From: Aequorivita soesokkakensis
GTDB lineage: Bacteria; Bacteroidota; Bacteroidia; Flavobacteriales; Flavobacteriaceae
Assembly (NCBI RefSeq): GCF_001641085.1
Contig: NZ_LXIE01000012.1
Span: forward strand, 62,001-126,000
Reading direction: 5' to 3'
Length of the DNA: 64,000 nt
Below are positions 52,374-61,661 of the stretch, in pieces. The notes below the pieces were generated by a model. It was given only the letters and a program-made list of their open reading frames with translations. It did not search any database and had not been told where the DNA came from. The translations under genes were made by a program, and so were the position numbers. The first letter of the stretch is position 1, and each line of letters starts with the position of its first letter.

Positions 52374-53129
52374 CTATTGCCCGACCACCTCAATAATTCC
52401 TAATGCATTAAAAGCCCCGTCTTCCAAACTATAATACGCTCCATTTACTTCTTGATAAAATTCAATTCCAAGAACCAAGAAAATTGGCCAAGATAAATTT
52501 GGAGAAAGCTTAATGAATATAGTATCAATAGATACTGCATTTCCGTCATACGAAAGTATTCCACTATCCTTATGCGAAAACAAAAATTTTATTGTTTCAA
52601 AATTTAGTGCTGCTGCCCCGAATAAGATTTTAAAATGGGTTGTTCCCGTTGGAACTTTTATATCTGTTATTGGTCTAAATGAGTTTAATGTCAACAATAT
52701 AATGCCAGATACTGGGTTGATTACAGTTTGAAAACTTATTTGAAGCGTGTTGTCCAACCGGGCGTTTATATTAAAATCAAATCCCTTTAGTAATCCCAAT
52801 TCTCCTTGGGTAACGGTTCGCTTTCCTCGTTTGTTAGCGGGGTCAGCTTGTAAAACTTTTACCATTTTTTGGGTTAATCGCTGAACAGTCATACTGTCTT
52901 TGGCATTTTTGAGTACCGGACGAATAGCGTCTCTCAAAAGCTTCCCAGCCTTAGCCGCCCTCCCGAATTCCGAGGCGTTTTCCCGAGTACGCCGAAACCT
53001 AGGATCTCTTAATATTGTCTGCCTGTCAACCCCGGTCTTGGCACGTGCTAAAAATCCATAAAATGATTTGTAAAAGGAAATATCCCCAAGCGTCCCAACT
53101 AATTTCAATAATCCAACTTGTCTTGCCAT
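52374..53129 (-). CDS. Conserved-type hypothetical protein
   Basis: 251 residues. N-terminal half is basic and helical (LRDPRFRRTRENASEFGRAA, KAGKLLRDAIRPVLKN); the C-terminal half is beta-rich (LQISFQTVINPVSGIILLTL). I recall proteins with this N-terminal pattern in many Flavobacteriia but no assigned function. Confidence 0.65.
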   Translation of the reverse strand: MARQVGLLKLVGTLGDISFYKSFYGFLARAKTGVDRQTILRDPRFRRTRENASEFGRAAKAGKLLRDAIRPVLKNAKDSMTVQRLTQKMVKVLQADPANKRGKRTVTQGELGLLKGFDFNINARLDNTLQISFQTVINPVSGIILLTLNSFRPITDIKVPTGTTHFKILFGAAALNFETIKFLFSHKDSGILSYDGNAVSIDTIFIKLSPNLSWPIFLVLGIEFYQEVNGAYYSLEDGAFNALGIIEVVGQ

Positions 53130-53457
53130 ATCATTAAATTTACAGTTGCCAGCAAAAATAATATGTCAACAAAAGCATTATTCACAACTTGGGTGCAACT
53201 TGGGTACGATTTTTAGGAAAAATGCCAAAAAAATAAATGAAATAATGCTTATGGATTGAAACCAATCTTGTTTCTGGACAAAGCTGAGACCATCCTCTCT
53301 CAATTTGACAATTCAAGCATTCCACAATTCAACAAATCCATACTAACTCCTCCAAACCTCAAAGATTACACAATTCAACACCCTATTAACCTCCTAATTA
53401 AAGTATGAATAGAGTATGAATAGAGTATGAATTAAGTATGAAGGGGTTGCCCGAAAG
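53130..53457. repeat. Intergenic region with an 11-bp tandem array
   Basis: AGTATGAATAG is repeated at 53402-53412 and 53413-53423, then AGTATGAATTA (53424-53434), then AGTATGAAGG. The unit length of 11 bases is the same as in the GCCG array at 27.95 kb. The rest of the gap has CA-rich low-complexity sequence and no gene. Confidence 0.7.
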
Positions 53458-53862
53458 TTATACTCTGTCATCAAAATACCGTTTTAACACTGGAATTTGA
53501 ACACAAAGCATTAATGCCAATAATAAAACTGCATATACCGTAATTTTTGAGGGTGTAAAAGCAGCTACTTCTTTGGAAATGGAATTACTTTTTATAAAAT
53601 CAAAGCTAAGTACTGGTAAATCCAAAGGAGCGGGCTGTACCAAAAACCAGATATAAGCGGTGAATCCAATAACTATTGCGGCAATGGCAACCCAAATATA
53701 TTTAGGGATCAAAGGGCGGTTACAGACAGCTGCGGCTTGTTCTTGCACATTTATCGCTGCCATTACTTTATCTGTAAATTGAAAGGAAGGTGTTTCCAAA
53801 GTGGTTTTTTGCATCACTTTCGCTGCCAATTGCTCTAAATCCTTAGCTTCTTGCTCGTTCAT
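53458..53862 (-). CDS. Membrane protein, probable anti-sigma partner
   Basis: 134 residues with two hydrophobic helices (YIWVAAIAAIVIGFTAYIWF-like region at about 50-75, KITVYAVLLLALMLCVQIPV near 105-125). N-terminal part is a helical Gln/Lys-rich region without Cys. Overlaps the sigma gene by 20 bases, so translational coupling is expected. Confidence 0.65.
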   Translation of the reverse strand: MNEQEAKDLEQLAAKVMQKTTLETPSFQFTDKVMAAINVQEQAAAVCNRPLIPKYIWVAIAAIVIGFTAYIWFLVQPAPLDLPVLSFDFIKSNSISKEVAAFTPSKITVYAVLLLALMLCVQIPVLKRYFDDRV

Positions 53863-54433
53863 AATTTTGTATTGTTTCCGGTTCCAGCTTTTGTTTTAAT
53901 ATATTCCCAAGCCTTTTTCGCGCTCTGTGTATATTCACTTTTACTGTGTTTGCCTCCATATTCACAACTTTTGAAATCTCTTCCAAAGATAATTCCTCAA
54001 AGTAAAACAAGGTAAGTAAAAAACTGTCCTTGCTCGTTAATTGTTGCAAACATTCTTGAATGGTTTTTTGTTGTTCTTTTTCTTCCAAAACATCCAAGGC
54101 ATTGCCTACAGTTTTTAGTTGATGCTCCGAAAAGGAGTCTATAGTTACTTCGTTATAGCGATTTTTGTTCTTTTTTATGCTGTCCAAACACGTATTGTAC
54201 GCTACCTTATAAACCCAAGTTGACAATTTGGAATCTCCTTTAAACTTTGCCAAGGCTTTGTAAACTTTTATAAATGTGTCTTGTGAAACCTCTTCTGCTT
54301 CCTCCCGGTTTTTTAGCATTCGCAATGCCAAGGTGAACACCAAATCTTTATAACGATCCACCAATACCGCAAAAGCTTGGGTATTTCCTTCAATGATTTG
54401 ATTGATAATAGCGGTTTCTTGGTCAGTGGTCAT
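53843..54433 (-). CDS. ECF-type RNA polymerase sigma factor
   Basis: 196 residues. Region 2: REEAEEVSQDTFIKVYKALA and FKGDSKLSTWVYKVAYNTCL; region 4: LTSKDSFLLTLFYFEELSLE, EISKVVNMEANTVKVNIHRA. First gene of a minus-strand pair, partner the small membrane protein downstream. Confidence 0.92.
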   Translation of the reverse strand: MTTDQETAIINQIIEGNTQAFAVLVDRYKDLVFTLALRMLKNREEAEEVSQDTFIKVYKALAKFKGDSKLSTWVYKVAYNTCLDSIKKNKNRYNEVTIDSFSEHQLKTVGNALDVLEEKEQQKTIQECLQQLTSKDSFLLTLFYFEELSLEEISKVVNMEANTVKVNIHRARKRLGNILKQKLEPETIQNYERARS

Positions 54434-54579
54434 TTAATGATAAGACGACGGGTAACGAACTTAGGTTACAGACGATTGCTAAAAAAATAATTGACAAAGC
54501 CTGTAACCTAAATTGAAAAGGTGTCGTCATAACCTATGAACGCATTAAAATCAATCAATCAATTTAAAAACGAACAATC

Positions 54580-54927
54580 ATGGGAGTAGAATTTATTATT
54601 ATGCCGCTGTTTATTGGCGCTTTCTTCGGAATTTTTTATCTGCATTATTCCACACGTAATAAAGAACGAATGGCGCTTATAGAAAAAGGTGCGGATGCAA
54701 GTATTTTTGTAAAGGGAAAATCGCACACCGCACCAATTTGGAAGGTGCTTATTCTGAATTTGGCACTTTTGTTAATGGGAATAGGTGTGGGTATTTTTAT
54801 CGCTTCCCTGCTTCACTACAACATGGGAGTAGAGCAAGAAGTGGCTTATCCGGGAACTATCTTTTTGATGGCGGGAATTGGTCTGTTTGCTGGTTTTACC
54901 ATGACCAAGAATTTAGATAAAGAGTAA
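54580..54927 (+). CDS. DUF6249-family membrane protein
   Basis: 115 residues: membrane helix FIIMPLFIGAFFGIFYLHYS, a basic segment NKERMALIEKGADASIF, then two helices (LILNLALLLMGIGVGIFIAS, GTIFLMAGIGLFAGFTM). This order matches DUF6249 proteins, often divergent from an ECF sigma pair as here (gap of 146 bases). Probably a target or accessory of that sigma factor. Confidence 0.8.
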   Translation: MGVEFIIMPLFIGAFFGIFYLHYSTRNKERMALIEKGADASIFVKGKSHTAPIWKVLILNLALLLMGIGVGIFIASLLHYNMGVEQEVAYPGTIFLMAGIGLFAGFTMTKNLDKE

Positions 54928-54959
54928 GTTAGAAAGATTGCTATTTCTACTTAAAGTTG

Positions 54960-54995
54960 AAAAAGTGTGACTTTGACAAGAGCACACTTTTTTTA
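54960..54995 (+). terminator. Rho-independent terminator
   Basis: AAAAAGTGTG and CACACTTTTT pair around a 13-base loop (ACTTTGACAAGAG), continuing into a T-run. It lies 33 bases after the DUF6249 stop. Confidence 0.85.
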
Positions 54996-55129
54996 TAATA
55001 CATATTGCGCTCTTTTCCATTGGGTTTAGTGCTTTTAAAGGGTATTCCTTTCTAAATCATTTGTAACGTAAACCATTATAATACGTCTTATTTGCAATCA
55101 AAAAATCATCAATCAAAATCAATCAAAAC

Positions 55130-56884
55130 ATGAAATCAAACAAAAACTCTTTAAGCAGAACCGCCTTTGTGGCGGTTATCGCCTTTGTGGCAACATTTAC
55201 GGTTAGCTTTGCGCAAACAAAGACAACACAATTAGACGAACTTTTAAATAAATACACTGAATACGGGCAATTTAACGGTTCGGTATTGGTGGCAGACCAC
55301 GGGAAAGTTATTTATAAAAAGGGATTTGGCTTGGCGAATAGGGAATGGGATATTCCCAACGCGCCCGATACCAAGCACCGTTTGGGGAGCATTACAAAAC
55401 AGTTTACCGCTATGCTCATTATGCAGTTGGTAGCCGAAGGGAAGTTGGACTTACAGGCAACAATTTCCAAATATCTGCCAGATTATTCAAAAGTGAACGG
55501 TGAAAAAATTACAATTCACCAATTGCTGAATCACACTTCGGGAACGCCTAACTATACTTCGTTTCCAAATTTCTTTAAAGAATTGAGCCGCAATCCATAC
55601 ACCCCAACGGAAATGGTAAGGATGTATGCAGATTCTATCTTGGACTTTACACCTGGGGAACGGTTTTCATATAGCAATTCGGGTTATATAACCTTGGGAG
55701 CCATTATTGAAATGGTTACTGGGAAATCTTACGAAGAAGTTTTGCAGGAGAAAATTTTCACGCCTTTAAAAATGAATAATAGCGGCTATGACCATCACAA
55801 TACGATTTTAAAAAAACGGGCAGCAGGCTATGAAATGAAGGGCAGTAAGCCTGAAAACGCACCTTATATAGATATGTCCACGCCCTATGCTGCTGGCTCA
55901 ATGTATTCAACGGTAGAAGATTTATTTATTTGGGACCAAGCCTTGTACACCGAAAAATTGCTTCCGAAGAAATACAGGGATATGATGTATGAAAAATACG
56001 TGCCAGCCTTTGGACAATATTACGGTTATGGCTGGAGCGTTGGTTATTTCCCAGTCGGTAACACCAAAGACAGTACGGAAATAATTGGCCATGGCGGCGG
56101 AATTAACGGGTTCAACACGCTTATAACCCGAATGCCCAAGGAGAAATCGACCATCATTTTGTTAAACAATACAGGAAGAGCACCTTTGGAAGATATTACA
56201 ATTGCCATAAATGGAATTTTGCACGGAGCAACTTATGATCTTCCGAAGCAATCCTTAGCCAATTTGGTTTATAAAGAGATTATAGATAAAGATTTAAAAG
56301 CTGGACTTGCATTTTATGAAAAAAATAAAGATTCAAAAGAGTATTCCAAATCTGAAAGCGAAATGAACACTATGGGCTACACACTTTTACAAGCTGGAAA
56401 GAAAAAGGAGGCAGAAGCAATTTTTAAATTAAATATGGAGGCCTTTCCAAAATCCGCTAATGTATATGACAGTTACGCGGAAGCCTTGATGGAGCAGGGA
56501 AAAAATGAGCTGGCAATCGCTAATTATAAAAAATCAATAGAGTTGAATCCCGGAAACCAAAACGGGATTGATATGCTAAAAAAGCTTGGCGTGGAAACTG
56601 AAGGTTTAGCAAAAGATGCAATTGTGCCTGATGCTGTTTTGGCAAGTTATGTGGGTAATTATGAACTGAAACCGGGTTTTATACTTACCATTACAAAAGA
56701 AGGAAGCCAACTGAAAGCACAAGCCACGGGGCAGCCTGATTTTGAAATATTTCCAAAAACGGAGACAGAGTTTTATGTGAAAGTAGTTACTGCGCAGATT
56801 ACTTTTAATAAGAATAGCGCTGGAGTTGTTGAAAGCTTGACCTTGTTTCAAGGCGGGCAGGAGATTGTTGGTAAGAAAATTTAG
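55130..56884 (+). CDS. Class C beta-lactamase-like serine hydrolase with C-terminal TPR
   Basis: 584 residues, signal peptide (LSRTAFVAVIAFVATFTVSF). Serine motif SITK (residues 81-84 region LGSITKQFT) with nucleophile Ser and Lys; second motif YSNSGY; third HGGGINGFN. This is the class C / PBP-like hydrolase family. The C-terminus has two TPR-like helices (TMGYTLLQAGKKKEAEAIFK, YAEALMEQGKNELAIANYKK) and a short beta domain. Periplasmic or envelope. Substrate probably a D-Ala peptide or ester, not necessarily a beta-lactam. Confidence 0.9.
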   Translation: MKSNKNSLSRTAFVAVIAFVATFTVSFAQTKTTQLDELLNKYTEYGQFNGSVLVADHGKVIYKKGFGLANREWDIPNAPDTKHRLGSITKQFTAMLIMQLVAEGKLDLQATISKYLPDYSKVNGEKITIHQLLNHTSGTPNYTSFPNFFKELSRNPYTPTEMVRMYADSILDFTPGERFSYSNSGYITLGAIIEMVTGKSYEEVLQEKIFTPLKMNNSGYDHHNTILKKRAAGYEMKGSKPENAPYIDMSTPYAAGSMYSTVEDLFIWDQALYTEKLLPKKYRDMMYEKYVPAFGQYYGYGWSVGYFPVGNTKDSTEIIGHGGGINGFNTLITRMPKEKSTIILLNNTGRAPLEDITIAINGILHGATYDLPKQSLANLVYKEIIDKDLKAGLAFYEKNKDSKEYSKSESEMNTMGYTLLQAGKKKEAEAIFKLNMEAFPKSANVYDSYAEALMEQGKNELAIANYKKSIELNPGNQNGIDMLKKLGVETEGLAKDAIVPDAVLASYVGNYELKPGFILTITKEGSQLKAQATGQPDFEIFPKTETEFYVKVVTAQITFNKNSAGVVESLTLFQGGQEIVGKKI

Positions 56885-56911
56885 TGACCTGTATACAGTA
56901 TATGTTATATT

Positions 56912-56948
56912 AGCTTACGGGTTTATTTTTTAACCCGTAAGCTTTTTT
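56912..56948 (+). terminator. Rho-independent terminator
   Basis: AGCTTACGGGTT and AACCCGTAAGCT pair over 12 bp, followed by TTTTTT. Sits 27 bases after the hydrolase gene. Confidence 0.9.
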
Positions 56949-56965
56949 CTTTTAAATAAATACAG

Positions 56966-57511
56966 ATGAAAATTCACATAGAAACCGAACGTTTATTAAT
57001 GCGTGATTTTATGGACGAGGATGTGCACGGCCTTTTTAGCTTGGATAGTGATTCGGAAGTACATAAATATTTGGGAAACAAGCCCATTACAACGTTGCAA
57101 GAAGCCCGTAAATATATCGACTTTGTAAAGCAACAATACCTTGATTACGGAATTGGCCGATGGGCAGTTGTTGAAAAAGAAAGTGGAGATTTTATTGGCT
57201 GGAGTGGATTTAAATATAATACCGAAACTTTAAATGCCAGAACAAATTATTACGATATTGGCTATAGATTGATAAAAAAATATTGGGGTAAGGGTTATGC
57301 CACCGAAACTGCTATAGCTTCATTATATTATGGATTTTCAGAACTTGGTTATAATGAAATTGTAGGCATTGCCGATGTTGCAAATACGGCCTCGAATATT
57401 ATTTTGCAAAAAATAGGTTTGATCAAAAGGAATGAATTTATTCACGAAGCAACACTTCTTAATTTTTATTCCCTGACAAAAAGTGAATGGAAAATAATTA
57501 ATAACCAATAA
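56966..57511 (+). CDS. GNAT-family (RimJ/RimL-like) acetyltransferase
   Basis: 181 residues: IETERLLMRDFMDEDVHGLF, GWSGFKYNTETLNARTNYYD, IGYRLIKKYWGKGYATETAI (acetyl-CoA-binding Q/RxxGxG type GKGYAT), and ANTASNIILQKIGLIKRNEF. RimJ/RimL-type N-acetyltransferase, substrate unknown. Confidence 0.9.
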   Translation: MKIHIETERLLMRDFMDEDVHGLFSLDSDSEVHKYLGNKPITTLQEARKYIDFVKQQYLDYGIGRWAVVEKESGDFIGWSGFKYNTETLNARTNYYDIGYRLIKKYWGKGYATETAIASLYYGFSELGYNEIVGIADVANTASNIILQKIGLIKRNEFIHEATLLNFYSLTKSEWKIINNQ

Positions 57512-58099
57512 ATGCAAATAAAACCCAAACAACAGTATTTAAAAGGAAAATCGGTTTTTATAGTTTCATTGTTAGTTATTGCAGTAACGGTGCTTACTGT
57601 ATATTTTACAGGCGTAAACTACAATAGGTCGTTAACCGTCAACCTCTATGCTTCTTTAGCTATTATCGGCACTGCTTTATTTTTGTTTATGTCCTACGGC
57701 TTGTATAAAGGTGTGGATGTTGTTGATGATTTTCCGAATTTCAGAGGCTTTAGATCTGGAGATTTTTACAGCGGGCATGTCCCTTTTGATGCAGACATTC
57801 CAAGTTCGGATATAGGTGATGGATGGGAAGGTATCGTGGTTTCTATTTTTATGTGGATAGCGATGACAATACTGCTATTTGTGCTCTTAATAATTTTGGA
57901 AGTTGTTTTCTGGGTATCACTGTTTGTAATACTTATGATGCTTTATTGGCTTTTTTTTAGAGCGTTAAAACTAGTTTTCAGCAAATCAAAAGATACGCAA
58001 GGCGATATAGGGATTTCAGCATTATATGCTTTTGGGTACACCGCTTTGTATGTTGGTTGGATTTTTGGGATAGTTTATCTTTCAGAAGTGTTTGGGTGA
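57512..58099 (+). CDS. Multi-span membrane protein
   Basis: 195 residues, ATG directly after the GNAT stop. Hydrophobic helices at about 13-30, 45-63, 113-142 and 175-192 (KSVFIVSLLVIAVTVLTVYF; IFMWIAMTILLFVLLIILE; LYAFGYTALYVGWIFGIVYL). No family recognised. Confidence 0.65.
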   Translation: MQIKPKQQYLKGKSVFIVSLLVIAVTVLTVYFTGVNYNRSLTVNLYASLAIIGTALFLFMSYGLYKGVDVVDDFPNFRGFRSGDFYSGHVPFDADIPSSDIGDGWEGIVVSIFMWIAMTILLFVLLIILEVVFWVSLFVILMMLYWLFFRALKLVFSKSKDTQGDIGISALYAFGYTALYVGWIFGIVYLSEVFG

Positions 58100-58181
58100 T
58101 TTATTTCTAAGAGGTTTTAGGCCCAACTCCCTTATATTTCGTAAATTTGCAACTTCGTTTTTTATTTATTAAACCATACTC

Positions 58182-58754
58182 ATGACTAATATAATTTTGT
58201 TTGGCCCTCCCGGAGCGGGAAAAGGCACACAGGCTACTTTTTTGAAAGATAAATACAATTTGGTGCATATCTCTACCGGAGACGTTTTTAGGTATAATAT
58301 GAATAATGACACCGAACTTGGCACTTTAGCAAAAAGCTATATTGAAAAAGGCCAGTTGGTGCCTGATGAAATAACCATAGATATGTTGAGCAACGAAGTT
58401 GACAAAAACTGTGATGCCAATGGATTTATTTTTGACGGTTTCCCCAGAACGGAGGCACAGGCGGAAGCCCTTGGCCATTTGATGGACGATAAAGACACGC
58501 AAATTGACGCCATGGTTGCATTGGAAGTTGACGATGAGGTTTTGGTGGAGCGTTTACTTGAACGTGGCAAAACAAGCGGAAGAGCAGACGATGCGGACGA
58601 GAGCATCATCCGTAACCGTATAAAAGTATATTACAACGAAACCGCTATTTTGAAAAGCTATTACGAAAAGCAAAACAAATATTACGGCGTTGATGGGGTA
58701 GGAAGTATTGAAGAGATTACTGAACGATTAAGTAAAGTTATAGATAGTTTGTAG
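58182..58754 (+). CDS. adk: Adenylate kinase
   Basis: 190 residues: P-loop GPPGAGKGTQ, STGDVFRYNM, FDGFPRTEAQAEAL and RADDADESIIRNRI. A short-type adenylate kinase as in most Bacteroidota. Catalyses AMP + ATP to 2 ADP in the cytosol. Followed by obgE, the usual neighbour. Confidence 0.97.
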   Translation: MTNIILFGPPGAGKGTQATFLKDKYNLVHISTGDVFRYNMNNDTELGTLAKSYIEKGQLVPDEITIDMLSNEVDKNCDANGFIFDGFPRTEAQAEALGHLMDDKDTQIDAMVALEVDDEVLVERLLERGKTSGRADDADESIIRNRIKVYYNETAILKSYYEKQNKYYGVDGVGSIEEITERLSKVIDSL

Positions 58755-58806
58755 TTTATAGTCTGGGGTTGCCCAACAATAAACAATAAACAATAAACAA
58801 TAAAAA

Positions 58807-59805
58807 GTGACTGAAGGCAATTTTGTAGATTACGTAAAGGTTCATATTACCTCCGGAAAAGGAGGGCAAGGCAGTAAGCACATGCGGCGCGAAAAATATA
58901 TTCCCAAAGGTGGGCCAGATGGTGGCGATGGTGGTCGCGGCGGACACGTAATTGTGAAAGCTAACAAAAACCTTTGGACGTTATACCATTTAAAATTTAA
59001 AAGACATTTTAAGGCCGAACACGGCGAGCACGGCAGTAAACAAACCAGTACGGGTGCTGATGGTGCCGATGTGTACATTGAAGTGCCATTGGGCACGGTA
59101 GTCCGCGATAAGGAAACCGAAGAAATACTTTTTGAACTAACGGAGGACGGCGAAGAAAAAATTGTTGCAAAAGGGGGTCGCGGTGGCTTGGGGAATGCCC
59201 ATTTTAAAACTGCAACCAATCAAACACCACGCTATTCGCAACCTGGCGAAGAAGGTTTGGAAGCAGATATTATTCTTGAACTAAAAATACTTGCCGATGT
59301 AGGTTTGGTAGGATTTCCGAATGCGGGAAAATCTACTTTACTTTCTGTGATTACTGCAGCCAAACCGAAGATTGCCAATTACGAATTCACCACGCTAAAG
59401 CCCAACTTGGGCATCGTGGAATATCGCGATTTTAAAACTTTTGTAGTTGCAGATATCCCAGGAATTATTGAAGGGGCCGCAGAAGGTAAAGGTATTGGCC
59501 ACCGTTTTCTTCGCCATATTGAACGAAATTCTACTTTGCTGTTTTTAATTCCCGCCGATGCGCCGGATATTAAGGAACAGTACGATATTTTAGTCGATGA
59601 ATTGCGCCGTTACAATCCGCAACTTTTGGATAAGGAACGTTTGGTAGCCATCAGCAAAAGCGATATGCTGGACGATGAGCTAAAAGCCGAAATGAAAAAG
59701 ATTCTCGACAAACAGTTTAAAGGCATTCCGTATCTCTTTATTTCTTCTGTTGCCCAACAAGGTTTGACGGAGTTGAAGGATAAGCTTTGGGCGATGCTGA
59801 ACTAG
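58807..59805 (+). CDS. obgE: GTPase ObgE/CgtA
   Basis: 332 residues from GTG 58807 ([20 protein letters not shown]); GTG is supported because the Gly-rich Obg domain ([16 protein letters not shown]) begins directly. G1 [12 protein letters not shown]3 DIPGIIEGA and G4 AISKSDML are present. Ribosome-associated essential GTPase; the C-terminus is short, without an OCT extension. Confidence 0.97.
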   Translation: MTEGNFVDYVKVHITSGKGGQGSKHMRREKYIPKGGPDGGDGGRGGHVIVKANKNLWTLYHLKFKRHFKAEHGEHGSKQTSTGADGADVYIEVPLGTVVRDKETEEILFELTEDGEEKIVAKGGRGGLGNAHFKTATNQTPRYSQPGEEGLEADIILELKILADVGLVGFPNAGKSTLLSVITAAKPKIANYEFTTLKPNLGIVEYRDFKTFVVADIPGIIEGAAEGKGIGHRFLRHIERNSTLLFLIPADAPDIKEQYDILVDELRRYNPQLLDKERLVAISKSDMLDDELKAEMKKILDKQFKGIPYLFISSVAQQGLTELKDKLWAMLN

Positions 59806-60170
59806 AGCGAATGTCAGGTCGAGCGCAGTCGAGACCTCTTCTTAATTGTAAATCTGATAGATAATAACCCCTCGACTGCGCTCGGGGAGACAATTCAACT
59901 TTTCTTAAAATTTCTTTTATAAATCTTTTTTCTAATTCCTATAATGAAAATAGGTTGAATAATTCATTGGTATTCAGTCTATTTGCCTGTAATTTTTACT
60001 GCCTTAATTTATTTCACATCATACTTCAGTATATCCGAGGGTGAATTTTTGACGTTCACATCATTTATGCCCATCGCGCGGCTTCTTCCTTTAATTTAGT
60101 GTCTGTAAAAATACCTGATCAGTGTTTACCAGTTTGAAAAACAAGTTATTAATCCTAAAAATTATCAGTT
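59806..60170. repeat. Intergenic region with REP-type inverted pair
   Basis: GGTCGAGCGCAGTCGAGACC (59817-59836) and CCCCTCGACTGCGCTCGGGG (59868-59887) are inversely related and could pair as one long hairpin over ~30 intervening bases. Similar CGAGCGCAGTCGAG sequences are dispersed in flavobacterial genomes. No gene in the remainder. Confidence 0.75.
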
Positions 60171-60722
60171 ATGAAAACGCTAATTATTTCCATTATGTTA
60201 AGTTTTACCGCAGCGGTAATCAGTGCCCAAGAGGTTACAGTTCTAGACGAGGCGAGATTGTTTTATGCGCCACTAAATGTAACAGTTGCGCAGGACGGTG
60301 ACAGTTATACTTATAACATTAAAGAAAGCCAGTCCCGCCAGTTTGCAAGAGATCCTATTGGGTTTATGAAAGCAAATTTTGACATTCAAAGCTTTATTAC
60401 CCAGACTGCACGCAAGAAATATCACGCCTATTTGGTAACATTTAATAGCGCCAACGGTTCTTTGGAAGCAGATTTTGATAAAGAAGGTAAACTGCTGGAA
60501 ACCCGCCAACAGTTTAAAAATGTACTGTTATCGGCTAATATTCGCAACAATGTGTACAAAGACCACCAAGGGTACACCTTGACCAAGGCAAATTATTCTG
60601 CCCGCACTAAAGGCGAAATCTTGGCCAATGCCACCTATAAAATCAAACTTGAAAACGGAAAGGACAAACAGACCCTAAAAATTGACGCCAGAGACAGTGG
60701 GGTTGGGGTTGCCGTTAATTAA
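60171..60722 (+). CDS. Secreted hypothetical protein
   Basis: 183 residues, signal peptide KTLIISIMLSFTAAVISAQ. Mature part: LDEARLFYAPLNVTVAQDGD, QTARKKYHAYLVTFNSANGS, EADFDKEGKLLETRQQFKNV. Mixed alpha/beta, no family. Isolated. Confidence 0.65.
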   Translation: MKTLIISIMLSFTAAVISAQEVTVLDEARLFYAPLNVTVAQDGDSYTYNIKESQSRQFARDPIGFMKANFDIQSFITQTARKKYHAYLVTFNSANGSLEADFDKEGKLLETRQQFKNVLLSANIRNNVYKDHQGYTLTKANYSARTKGEILANATYKIKLENGKDKQTLKIDARDSGVGVAVN

Positions 60723-60893
60723 AAGATTATGGTTGCAATTTATGAAAAGGCTGTCAGAGAACAACTGTACTGATGGTCTTTTTATAGGTTGATCGAACTC
60801 TTAATTTCAAAATGAAAAAATGTTGGACGATTGAATTTTGAATATCTTTACTTTACAAAACACCACTTTATAACAACCAGTAAATAGCCAATA

Positions 60894-61661
60894 ATGATAA
60901 AAGCACTTGTGATAGACGATGAAGAGCTCGCCCGAAAAAGGGTGCTCTACCTGCTACGGCAAGTGCCGGATGTGGAAGTTTTGGGCGAATGTTCCAACGG
61001 AAAAAGCGCCATTCTCGATATAGACCAAAAACGTCCCGACCTCATTTTTTTGGATATAAATATGAAGGATATGAACGGGTTTGAAGTGTTGAAAAAAATA
61101 ACCCTATCGCCAAAACCGATTGTTATTTTCGTTACAGCTTATGACAATTACGCGCTTAAAGCATTTGATGTGGATGCTTTTGATTTTCTGCTGAAACCCT
61201 TTAAGGACGAACGTTTCTTTAGAACAATTGAAAAAGTCAGGAAAATTTCAGCAAATGAAGCCGATGAAAATTTTGAGAAACGCATTATTGAGCTTTTCAA
61301 TTTATACAAAAGTAAATCACAAAAAACCGCTGCGCTTGAAAAACTGCCCATAAAGCAGGGAAACAAAACCATACTCATTAATCCTGTCGATATAATGTAC
61401 ATTACGGCATCGGGCAGTTATGCTGAAATTTTTGTTGAAGATAAAAAATACGTACTCCGCGAAACTCTAAACAATCTATGTGAATCTTTGGACAGCAATA
61501 AATTTATTAGGGTTCACAGGTCGAGCATTGTAAATCTGCAGCATGTGAAGGAAATAGTGCATTCAGAATTTTCTGAAATTGATGCCCGAATGAATGATAA
61601 TACACTATTGCGCATCAGCAAGTCCTATAAAAAGAACTTTCTGGAAAAAGTAGGAATATGA
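60894..61661 (+). CDS. LytTR-family response regulator
   Basis: 255 residues. Receiver domain with the phosphorylated Asp in DLIFLDINMKDMNGFEVLKK, KPIVIFVTAYD and the Lys in DFLLKPFKDE; the C-terminal ~100 residues are a LytTR DNA-binding domain (DIMYITASGSYAEIFVEDKK, IRVHRSSIVNLQHVKEIVHS). Overlaps the kinase gene by 4 bases (ATGA), i.e. a two-component pair. Confidence 0.95.
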   Translation: MIKALVIDDEELARKRVLYLLRQVPDVEVLGECSNGKSAILDIDQKRPDLIFLDINMKDMNGFEVLKKITLSPKPIVIFVTAYDNYALKAFDVDAFDFLLKPFKDERFFRTIEKVRKISANEADENFEKRIIELFNLYKSKSQKTAALEKLPIKQGNKTILINPVDIMYITASGSYAEIFVEDKKYVLRETLNNLCESLDSNKFIRVHRSSIVNLQHVKEIVHSEFSEIDARMNDNTLLRISKSYKKNFLEKVGI

